NCBI GenBank assembly: GCA_937899055.1
Contig: CALBPX010000094.1
Coordinates: forward strand, 1 to 6,866
Reading direction: 5' to 3'
DNA length: 6,866 nt
DNA from: an uncultured Bacteroidales bacterium
Lineage (GTDB): Bacteria; Bacteroidota; Bacteroidia; Bacteroidales; UBA932
Each line of letters begins with the position of its first letter. Positions within the stretch are counted from its first letter, which is position 1. Below, piece by piece: positions 1-5,699 of this stretch. The notes under the pieces are model-generated. The model did not search any database, was not told the DNA's origin, and worked only from the letters and a program-made list of their open reading frames with translations. The translations under genes were made by a program, and so were the position numbers.

Positions 1-157
1 AGCCGGATGTTGAAAATAAAATTAAAAAATGCTCGGTTTTTACCGGCTAAAACAAGATCTTTCCGGGGCTTCCTCCAAACAAAGGACTGTGATTTATGGT
101 GGTGACCAGACAATGTTGCGCTCAGAAGGGAAAGTCATTTCCTGGAAAGATATTTAG
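1..157 (+). pseudogene. Possible decayed 3' end of an ATPase-like gene (DUF4143 type), frameshifted
   Basis: Two short plus-strand frames look like one broken C-terminus. One frame is open from the window edge to a TAA at 48-50 and reads DVENKIKKCSVFTG. The other runs from 29 to a TAG at 155-157, encodes 42 residues and ends TVIYGGDQTMLRSEGKVISW followed by KDI. The two would join at the five-T run at 37-41, a typical place for a one-base slip. From memory, AAA-type ATPases with a DUF4143 domain often end in a VEIKSG-like strand followed by a YGGD-containing strand, a conserved Arg-Ser and a terminal SW; the pieces here resemble that in degraded form. The family name is inference, not a search result. 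If the join is wrong, 29-157 could be a chance or very small gene. The rest of the gene would lie left of the window. Confidence 0.33.
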
Positions 158-165
158 ATATTTGC

Positions 166-173
166 TAAATTTG
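166..173 (+). promoter_or_regulatory. Possible Bacteroidota -7 promoter element (TAAATTTG)
   Basis: TAAATTTG matches the Bacteroidota -7 consensus TAnnTTTG exactly. It lies four bases before the ATG at 178, so initiation from it would give a nearly leaderless mRNA for the L,D-transpeptidase-like gene. I see no clear TTTG at the expected -33 distance, only weaker T-rich sequence near 138-141. In such an A/T-rich region a chance match is quite possible. Confidence 0.25.
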
Positions 174-177
174 AAGT

Positions 178-873
178 ATGAAACTGATTATTGCTGCTAT
201 TTGCTTTATGTCTATGATGTTCAGTAGGGACAACAAGACCGTGGAAGAGCTTTCCACCCTTCCAAAAGAGGTTAAACAGGTGATTCTGGTGCAGGACCAT
301 AGGCTGAGCCTGTGGAACAGGACAGCTGATGCTTGGAAGTCAGGAAGCCAAGAGAACTGCGGAAGCGGAGAGTGCTGCGGCAAGGAGAAAGCCGGGAGCA
401 ACAGCTGCGGCTGGGAGAAGGCCTTTGAAGTGCCTTGCCATTACGGCAAGAACGGGCTCAATCCAGACCGCCACGACGGAGACGGAACCACCCCTATGGG
501 GCTTTTCAAGGTAACAATTGTATTTGGAAATGCACCGGATCCTGGCTCAGCGATGCCATACAGGCAGATAACCCCTACTTCCTGGTGGTCAGGAGAGAAG
601 GAAGATTACAACACCTGGGTGGAAGTGGAGCCTGGGACAAGAGACATGAGCAGGAGCGAGCACCTCTACCGCTTCAAGATATCCTACAAGTACGCAATGG
701 CCATAGACTTCAACACCAATCCGGTTGTATGGGGCAAGGGCTTTGCCATATTCATCCACTGCGATTATCCGGGAGATGAAACTACAGCCGGCTGCGTGGC
801 CATAGAGGAGAAATATATGCTCCGCCTTGTCAAGGAGTGCGGAGAAGGAACCTACCTGTGGGTAAAAGAGTGA
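178..873 (+). CDS. Secreted L,D-transpeptidase-like protein (YkuD fold, COG3786-like) with a cysteine cluster
   Basis: This 231-residue protein resembles the YkuD/L,D-transpeptidase family, enzymes that cross-link peptidoglycan or attach proteins to it through a catalytic cysteine outside the inner membrane. The family marks are GDGTTPMGLF at residues 101-110 and the active-site segment with His194 and TAGCV at 203-207, making Cys206 the likely nucleophile. TAGCVAI rather than SHGC points to the COG3786-type branch. The N-terminus (Lys2, then hydrophobic residues 3-15) looks like a short signal peptide. The start is forced, because an in-frame TGA sits at 172-174. Unusual is a Cys/Gly-rich insert at about 58-87 with Cys61, 66, 67, 77 and 87, suggesting disulfides or a metal site. 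No good Shine-Dalgarno is visible. It stands alone on the plus strand and converges on the LRR gene 12 bases away. The family call is firm; the exact substrate is unknown. Confidence 0.82.
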   Translation: MKLIIAAICFMSMMFSRDNKTVEELSTLPKEVKQVILVQDHRLSLWNRTADAWKSGSQENCGSGECCGKEKAGSNSCGWEKAFEVPCHYGKNGLNPDRHDGDGTTPMGLFKVTIVFGNAPDPGSAMPYRQITPTSWWSGEKEDYNTWVEVEPGTRDMSRSEHLYRFKISYKYAMAIDFNTNPVVWGKGFAIFIHCDYPGDETTAGCVAIEEKYMLRLVKECGEGTYLWVKE

Positions 874-885
874 GATCTCTGAATC

Positions 886-1752
886 TTACCGTTTGTAGCC
901 GATAACCTCTGTTCCGTCATCAACATCCGCCAGGCTCAGCTGGGTGTTATTGCTCAGATCCAGGCTTGTTATATTGTTTCTCTTGCAGAGCAGCCACTCC
1001 AGTTTGGGATTCTTGCTCACATCCAGGCTGGTAAGCTGGTTGCCTTCACAGAAAATAATAATGAGTTCGGGATTCTTGCTCACATCCAGGCTGGTCAGAA
1101 GATTGTTGCCGCAATGCAGATGTTCCAGTCCAGGAGCGTTGCTTATATCCAAGGTCTTTATCTGGTTGGTAGAGCAAGCAAGGTCTGTGAGCTTAGGGCA
1201 GTTGCTGACATCCAGGATTGGAATCTGATTGTCATTGCAAGAAAGATTGACAAGTTCAGTGTTCTTGCTCACATCCAGGCTTGTAAGGCCGCAAGACGAG
1301 CAGCTCAACTCCTTCAGTAGCGGATTCTTGGTCACATCCAGGCTTCCTATTCTATTGGAACTGCAGTACAGATGCTCAAGTTTAGGATTCTTGCTGACAT
1401 CCAGGCTCGTTACCTGGTGGTATTCAAATACCAATGCCTTCAGGTTCGGAAAATACTCGATACCCTTCAAAGACTCCAGAGGCTGGTCATATTCCCATTC
1501 TGATTCACTTTCTTCGCTGGCGAAAGGAGACGGAAAAACCAGTTCGGTTACAGAAGCAGCTTCAGCCATTGAAATCTTGTAATCAGAATCGGCATCAAAA
1601 TTCTTCAGACAGAATGACTTGAATGAAGGGTCATCCATCTGAGAACAAACATCATCAACTTCTGGAAGTGCAGTGTTTTCTCCATTGTTTTTGCAAGAGA
1701 AAGCAAGAATACAAGTGGCAATGATCGCCGATGATAATAAGAATTTTTTCAT
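886..1752 (-). CDS. Leucine-rich-repeat lipoprotein with an EF-hand-like loop
   Basis: A 288-residue protein probably exported and lipid-anchored. The N-terminus MKKFLLSSAIIATCILAFSC is a lipoprotein-type signal with Cys20 as the likely lipidated residue. Residues 53-64 (DADSDYKISMAE) fit a calcium-binding EF-hand loop, with Asp at positions 1, 3 and 5 and Glu at position 12, but Tyr where Gly is usual at position 6. From about 113 to 276 there are eight leucine-rich repeats of exactly 21 residues, each with an LD(V/I/L)S-like core at Leu117, 138, 159, 180, 201, 222, 243 and 264. Seven repeats carry a cysteine at one fixed position (130 to 256, every 21), forming a ladder. Such proteins usually bind other proteins or surfaces; no ligand can be named. 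No Shine-Dalgarno precedes the ATG. The gene faces the transpeptidase-like gene tail to tail, and no terminator is seen between them. Confidence 0.85.
   Translation of the reverse strand: MKKFLLSSAIIATCILAFSCKNNGENTALPEVDDVCSQMDDPSFKSFCLKNFDADSDYKISMAEAASVTELVFPSPFASEESESEWEYDQPLESLKGIEYFPNLKALVFEYHQVTSLDVSKNPKLEHLYCSSNRIGSLDVTKNPLLKELSCSSCGLTSLDVSKNTELVNLSCNDNQIPILDVSNCPKLTDLACSTNQIKTLDISNAPGLEHLHCGNNLLTSLDVSKNPELIIIFCEGNQLTSLDVSKNPKLEWLLCKRNNITSLDLSNNTQLSLADVDDGTEVIGYKR
925..1416 (-). repeat. Tandem 63-bp coding repeats of the LRR domain
   Basis: The repeat domain of the lipoprotein is a tandem array with an exact 63-bp period, about eight units, all in frame. Conservation is also visible at the DNA level: on the plus strand the 20-mer ttcttgctcacatccaggct occurs unchanged at 1010-1029, 1073-1092 and 1262-1281, spaced by one and by four periods. 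The units at 1006-1032 and 1069-1095 are identical over 27 bases. Near-identical adjacent units suggest recent duplication or conversion, and copy number could change by recombination without breaking the frame. Confidence 0.85.
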
Positions 1753-1968
1753 ATAGAATAGGATTAATGATTATCAGGTTTGAAGAGACTCGGAGCCTAC
1801 TTTGAAGAACGGTTGGCAAATAGGACTTTCCGCCCCCTTCGCTTTTGCTGTATGAGAAGGCAAAGGCTGCCACCAGCAAGAAAGCACAGTATGGGAGTAA
1901 CCGTCTCATATCATTCAAGAATTTAATGCAAGATAGGAAAAATAGCAGACAGGCAGAAGTATGAGCCT
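1753..1968. other. Intergenic stretch with a possible gene relic
   Basis: This stretch separates the LRR lipoprotein gene from the terminator of the butyrate operon. It must hold the promoter of the LRR gene, but I see no clear TAnnTTTG with a matching TTTG upstream. The minus strand has TATTTTTC at 1937-1944, one base off the -7 consensus, which would leave a leader of about 180 bases. A minus-strand reading frame starts at ATG 1918 (or 1909) and begins MRRLLPYCAFLLVAAFAFSY, like a signal peptide, then continues without recognisable domains into the LRR gene in another frame (stop at 1655). It may be a broken lipoprotein gene in which the lipobox cysteine became Tyr, or chance. No RNA gene or riboswitch is recognisable. 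Confidence 0.3.
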
Positions 1969-2002
1969 AAAAAAATAGCCTCCGCCCTGTCGGCGGAGGC
2001 TA
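1969..2002 (-). terminator. Intrinsic terminator of the kam-bcd-etf operon
   Basis: A perfect 11-bp stem, 1976-1986 (TAGCCTCCGCC) paired with 1992-2002, encloses a 5-base loop. Read on the minus strand it is followed directly by seven T residues (1975-1969). It begins 25 bases after the etfA stop codon. There is no T-run on the plus-strand side, so it acts in the minus direction and also shields the LRR gene from operon read-through. Confidence 0.93.
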
Positions 2003-2027
2003 AACGTGGAATGCCTGAATCCGGCAA

Positions 2028-3035
2028 TTACTTCTTGGTAAGCATCTTGGAGAGCTTTTCGGTGAGCATAGGGATGATCTTGTGCACATCCCCTACTATA
2101 CCTACATCTGCTACGCCAAAAATAGGAGCAAACTTGTCCTTGTTGATGGCAATGATGAAGTCGCTCTCCTCCATACCTGCAAGATGCTGGATGGCGCCGG
2201 AGATACCGCAGGCCATGTAGAGGTTAGGACGGACGGTCTTACCTGTCTGACCAACCTGAACTTCATGAGGCATAACTCCTGCATCTACCATTGCACGTGA
2301 AGAAGAAACCTGTGCTCCGATAACGTCAGCCAGAGCCTGAAGCTTTGCAAATCCCTCAGGATTACCAACTCCACGACCTCCGGAAACCAGAACCTTGGCC
2401 TCGGTAATATCAACTTTACCCTTGTTCTCCTTTACACATTCTACAAGTTTAACCTTGAATTTGGAAGCGTCGAATACAGGAACAAAGTTCTCAACAGTTC
2501 CCTGACGGTTCTCGTCTCTGGTTCCTTTCTGCATAACGCCCGGGCGCACGGTTGACATCTGAGGCCTGTGCTCTGTACACATGATGGTAGCCATCAGATT
2601 GCCGCCGAATGCCGGACGGGTCATCAGGAGTTCCCGGTCTTCGGAGATATCCAGAGCCGTGCAGTCTGCTGTAAGGCCGGTAGCCAGCCTGGAAGCCAGC
2701 CTTGGACCAAGGTCTCTTCCTATGGTGGTTGCACCCAGAAGAACGATGCTCGGTTTGTACTTGTCTATAGCCTGGCTCATTGCCTGAGAGTACTGCTCTG
2801 TAAGATAATGTTCCAGTTCAGGAGCATCCATGACTATTACCTTGTCTGCTCCCCAGGCGATGAGTTCCTTAGCGCTTTCAGTGTTCTTGTACCCGGGATA
2901 GAAGGCTACAACCTCCTCTCCGAGTTTATCTGCAAGCACCCTTGCCTTTCCCAAAAGTTCGAGTGCAACAGACTGTATCTGACCGTCTCTTTGCTCGGCG
3001 AATACATATACGCCTTTATAATCTGCTTTATTCAT
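2028..3035 (-). CDS. etfA: Electron transfer flavoprotein, alpha subunit
   Basis: EtfA pairs with EtfB to carry electrons to or from the acyl-CoA dehydrogenase encoded two genes upstream. The 335 residues are a normal length. The N-terminal half is the Rossmann-like domain, with GATTIGRDLGPRLA at about 101-114. The C-terminal FAD domain is clear: VSGGRGVG at 217-224, SSSR at 244-247, VGQTGKTVRP at 261-270, the signature LYMACGISGAIQH at 272-284 and AINKD at 296-300, all contacting alpha-FAD in known structures. The start ATG lies 19 bases after the etfB stop with no Shine-Dalgarno, as is usual here. It is the last gene of the operon, 25 bases before the terminator. The protein is cytoplasmic. 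The family assignment is secure; the role in crotonyl-CoA reduction is inferred from the neighbours. Confidence 0.96.
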   Translation of the reverse strand: MNKADYKGVYVFAEQRDGQIQSVALELLGKARVLADKLGEEVVAFYPGYKNTESAKELIAWGADKVIVMDAPELEHYLTEQYSQAMSQAIDKYKPSIVLLGATTIGRDLGPRLASRLATGLTADCTALDISEDRELLMTRPAFGGNLMATIMCTEHRPQMSTVRPGVMQKGTRDENRQGTVENFVPVFDASKFKVKLVECVKENKGKVDITEAKVLVSGGRGVGNPEGFAKLQALADVIGAQVSSSRAMVDAGVMPHEVQVGQTGKTVRPNLYMACGISGAIQHLAGMEESDFIIAINKDKFAPIFGVADVGIVGDVHKIIPMLTEKLSKMLTKK

Positions 3036-3054
3036 TTCTTTCAGTATTAGGCAA

Positions 3055-3837
3055 TTAAATAATAAATTTCTCTTTCATCTTATCAATGATAACATCTACG
3101 GCCTGCTCAGGCTCAAGTTCATAAACCTGACCAGCTGCCTTGGTCTTCTTGGGGAATGCCTGCTTAACCTTTGTAGGAGAACCCTTCAGACCGAGCTTGG
3201 AAAGATCCAAATCCAGATTGGCTTCTGTCCAGATTTCCACCTCGCGCTCGTATGCGTCAACAATGCCGCCAACACTCATGTAGCGAGCCTTGTAACCGCT
3301 GGCCAGAACAGTAAATACTGCCGGACCTTCTACATCCAGAATCTCATAGCCGTCTTCGGTTTCTTTCTTAACCCTGTAGTTGTTTCCGCCGTTGTACTGG
3401 CAGTCAACTACGTATGAGACCTGAGGAAGATGAAGGTGCTCAGCCATCTCCGGGCCTACCTGTGCGGTATCGCCGTCAATGGCCTGGCGGCCGGTGATAA
3501 TCAGGTCATAAGGAATGGTCCTGAGCGCACCTGCAAGAGCGTTAGAAGTTGCCAGAGTGTCTGCACCGGCAAATGCCCTGCTGGTAAGCAGAATAGCTCT
3601 GTCTGCACCCATGGCGAAAGCCTCTCTGAGAACCAAATCTGCCTGTGGAGGACCCATGGTTATTACAGTAACGTTGGCGCCGAACTTGTCCTTGAGCTGA
3701 AGAGCCAGTTCCAAACCGCCCTTGTCGTCGGGGTTCATGATTGAAGGAACGCCCTCTCTGATAAGTGTGTTCTTTACCGGATCGATTTTTACAACGGTTG
3801 TATCCGGAACTTGTTTTACACAAACTACTATATTCAT
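3055..3837 (-). CDS. etfB: Electron transfer flavoprotein, beta subunit (bifurcating-type motif)
   Basis: The 260-residue EtfB partner of EtfA. It starts with the usual MNIVVCVKQVPDT and has the nucleotide-binding regions VITMGPPQA at about 58-66 and GADTLATS at 91-98. The stretch GRQAIDGDTAQVGPEMAEHL at 116-135 is the form seen in Etfs that hold FAD, not AMP, in this subunit and split NADH electrons between crotonyl-CoA and ferredoxin or flavodoxin (for example the Clostridium and Megasphaera Bcd/Etf systems). Ordinary respiratory Etfs have a GKQAIDxD...TGQ pattern instead. The EtfB family signature lies near 156-180 (KKETEDGYEILD followed by a conserved Pro). It follows the dehydrogenase gene by 12 bases. 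Bifurcation itself is inference from the motif and the anaerobic pathway. Confidence 0.95.
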   Translation of the reverse strand: MNIVVCVKQVPDTTVVKIDPVKNTLIREGVPSIMNPDDKGGLELALQLKDKFGANVTVITMGPPQADLVLREAFAMGADRAILLTSRAFAGADTLATSNALAGALRTIPYDLIITGRQAIDGDTAQVGPEMAEHLHLPQVSYVVDCQYNGGNNYRVKKETEDGYEILDVEGPAVFTVLASGYKARYMSVGGIVDAYEREVEIWTEANLDLDLSKLGLKGSPTKVKQAFPKKTKAAGQVYELEPEQAVDVIIDKMKEKFII

Positions 3838-3849
3838 AATCTCATCTTT

Positions 3850-4992
3850 TTACTTCTTGAACAATTTTCCGGCAATAACCATTCGCTGAACTTCCGAGGT
3901 ACCTTCGTAGATTTCTGTAATCTTGGCATCTCTCATCATTCTCTCAACAGGATATTCCCTTGTGTAACCATAGCCGCCGTGGAACTGTACTGCCTTGGTA
4001 GTCATTTCCATAGCTGTTTCTGCTGCAAAGAGTTTTGCCATTGCGGCATCGGCGCTGAAAGGCATTCCATGGTCTTTCTTCCAAGCTGCGGCCCTGACCA
4101 GATATCTGGATGCCTCAATCTTGGTCTGAAGGTCTGCAAGCTGGAACTGGGTGTTCTGGAACTGAGACAGGCTCTTTCCGAACTGCTTCCTTTCCTTGCA
4201 ATACTTAACGGTCTCGTCCATTGCACCTTGAGCAATACCCAGAGCCTGAGCGGCAATACCTATACGGCCACCGTCAAGAGTCTTCATGGCAACAGCAAAT
4301 CCGCCGCCGAGTTTGCCCAGCATGTTGGCCTTCGGAACTCTGCAGTTTTCGAATATGAGTTCGCAGGTTGCACTTCCTCTGATACCCATCTTATGCTCTT
4401 TCTTTCCGATTGAGAATCCGGGGGTAGTTGCCTCAACAATAAAGGTTGTAATACCTTTATTACCCTTGGACTTGTCTGTCATTGTGGCAATTACATAAAC
4501 ATCGGCTTCACCTGCATTGGTGATGAATATCTTGGTTCCGTTGAGGATGTAGTCGTCTCCGTCTTCTACGGCCATAGTCTGCTGAGCCGAAGCGTCTGTT
4601 CCGGCATTGGGTTCGGTAAGACCGAAAGCGCCAATCCACTCGCCGCTTGCAAGCTTGGGCAGATATTTCTGCTTCTGCTCCTCGGTACCGTTGTCCAGAA
4701 TGGCATCTTCGCAGAGCGAAGTATGAGCAGAAACTATAACGCCCGTAGTTGCACATACTCTTGAGAGTTCTTCTATGGCAACAGTGTACATAATATGGTC
4801 TCCGCCTGCACCGCCGTAAACCTTAGGGGTGGGTATTCCCAGAACGCCGAGTTTTCCGAGCTTCTTTACGTTCTCGGTTGGGAATTTTTCTTCATCATCT
4901 ACTTCAGCAGCTATAGGTTTCACTTCCTTCTCGGCGAACTCCCTTATCATCTGCTGAAACAGTTTCTGAGATTTAGTAAGTTCAAAATCCAT
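3850..4992 (-). CDS. bcd: Acyl-CoA dehydrogenase, probably butyryl-CoA dehydrogenase (crotonyl-CoA reductase)
   Basis: A 380-residue FAD enzyme of the short-chain acyl-CoA dehydrogenase family, a typical length. In this operon it should reduce crotonyl-CoA to butyryl-CoA with electrons from EtfAB. The first family signature, GLTEPNAGTDASA, is at 124-136, followed by the FAD-contacting IFITNAGEADVYV at 155-167. Near the C-terminus are QFHGGYGYTREYPVERMMRD and, just after, EIYEGTSEVQR; Glu363 in YEGT aligns with the catalytic base of butyryl-CoA dehydrogenases. The start ATG lies 10 bases after the CoA-transferase stop, which supports translation from one mRNA, and etfB follows after 12 bases. 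The short-chain substrate is inferred from context and overall resemblance, since chain length cannot be read reliably from motifs. The enzyme is cytoplasmic. The gene looks intact. Confidence 0.93.
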   Translation of the reverse strand: MDFELTKSQKLFQQMIREFAEKEVKPIAAEVDDEEKFPTENVKKLGKLGVLGIPTPKVYGGAGGDHIMYTVAIEELSRVCATTGVIVSAHTSLCEDAILDNGTEEQKQKYLPKLASGEWIGAFGLTEPNAGTDASAQQTMAVEDGDDYILNGTKIFITNAGEADVYVIATMTDKSKGNKGITTFIVEATTPGFSIGKKEHKMGIRGSATCELIFENCRVPKANMLGKLGGGFAVAMKTLDGGRIGIAAQALGIAQGAMDETVKYCKERKQFGKSLSQFQNTQFQLADLQTKIEASRYLVRAAAWKKDHGMPFSADAAMAKLFAAETAMEMTTKAVQFHGGYGYTREYPVERMMRDAKITEIYEGTSEVQRMVIAGKLFKK

Positions 4993-5002
4993 ATCAGTAA
5001 TA

Positions 5003-5668
5003 TTAAAGTTTTATCTCTTTCAGATCAGGAGAAACAATCAGGGTAGCCTCGGTTGCGGCCTGAATCTGTTCAACGGTAAATTCGGGATTGATTTCGGTAA
5101 GGACAATTCCTTCAGGGGTAATGTTCATAACACCCATTTCTGTGATGATCATATTTACCTGCCCAGCTGCCGTCAGAGGCAAACGGCATTTCTTCAGGAT
5201 CTTTGGATTACCCTTTGCCGTATGCTCCATAGTCAGAATCACTCTGTTGGCACCTACAAGAAGGTCCATGGCACCGCCCATTCCAGGAGCTCTCTTGCCG
5301 GGGATAATCCAGTTTGCAAGGTCTCCCTTCTCGTCAACTTCCAGAGCACCCAGGAAGGTTACGTTTACATGACCTCCGCGTACCATTCCAAAACTTGTTG
5401 CAGAATCAAAAGATGCAGCACCTGCTTCGTGAGAAATATATCCGCCGCCGGCGTCAATCCAATGAGGATCTCTTGTACCTCCGCTCAGTGCAGGATCGGC
5501 AGCCATACCCAGGCATCCGTTCTCGCTCTGAATGGTAACAGTCACTCCCTCAGGAAGATAGTTAGGAATAAGGGTCGGCAGTCCGATACCCAGATTCACC
5601 ACGTCGCCGTCCTTTACTTCCAGGGCAGCACGTTTGGCAATAAACTCTCTAATTTGCTGTTTATCCAT
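5003..5668 (-). CDS. Butyrate-acetoacetate-type CoA-transferase, beta subunit
   Basis: A 221-residue subunit B of a family I CoA-transferase (AtoA/CtfB/ScoB type). The motif QSENGCLG at 47-54 holds Glu49, the residue that forms the glutamyl-CoA thioester. GIGLPTLIPNYLP at 27-39 and LGALEVDEKGDLANW at 106-120 are also typical. Next to lysine 5,6-aminomutase and a butyryl-CoA dehydrogenase, the likely reaction is butyryl-CoA plus acetoacetate to butyrate plus acetoacetyl-CoA. The enzyme needs an alpha subunit, which is not encoded on either side here (kamE upstream, bcd downstream), so it must lie elsewhere, perhaps upstream of kamD. The 31-base gap before it is A/T-rich with no Shine-Dalgarno. 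The family is certain; the exact acyl pair is inferred. Symbols atoA, ctfB or scoB would all be defensible, so none is given. Confidence 0.92.
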   Translation of the reverse strand: MDKQQIREFIAKRAALEVKDGDVVNLGIGLPTLIPNYLPEGVTVTIQSENGCLGMAADPALSGGTRDPHWIDAGGGYISHEAGAASFDSATSFGMVRGGHVNVTFLGALEVDEKGDLANWIIPGKRAPGMGGAMDLLVGANRVILTMEHTAKGNPKILKKCRLPLTAAGQVNMIITEMGVMNITPEGIVLTEINPEFTVEQIQAATEATLIVSPDLKEIKL

Positions 5669-5699
5669 AATCGTGTGTTTAATGAATTAATATTGTTAG

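Noticed and set aside
1..48. Inverted repeat AGCCGG (1-6) and CCGGCT (43-48)
   Set aside because: Six base pairs across a 36-base loop is too weak for a terminator or attachment site, and it is not flanked by anything mobile.
435..779. Alternative plus-strand frame rich in Arg inside the transpeptidase-like gene
   Set aside because: It is a shadow of the real frame, which carries the signal peptide and the active-site motifs.
874..885. Possible shared terminator between the convergent genes
   Set aside because: The 12 bases between the stop codons hold no GC-rich stem and no T-run.
925..1416. Regular repeats that could suggest a CRISPR array
   Set aside because: The period is exactly 63 bases, in frame and entirely coding, with no distinct spacers.
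1229..1582. Plus-strand reading frames with repeated LLTSRLV across 944-1582
   Set aside because: They are the antisense reading of the LRR repeats; the repetition follows from the 63-bp period, and the minus-strand protein has clear domains.
3811..4413. 200-residue plus-strand reading frame opposite the dehydrogenase and etfB
   Set aside because: It lies antisense to strongly recognised genes, has no family resemblance and is rich in Cys, His and Ser as expected of a shadow frame.
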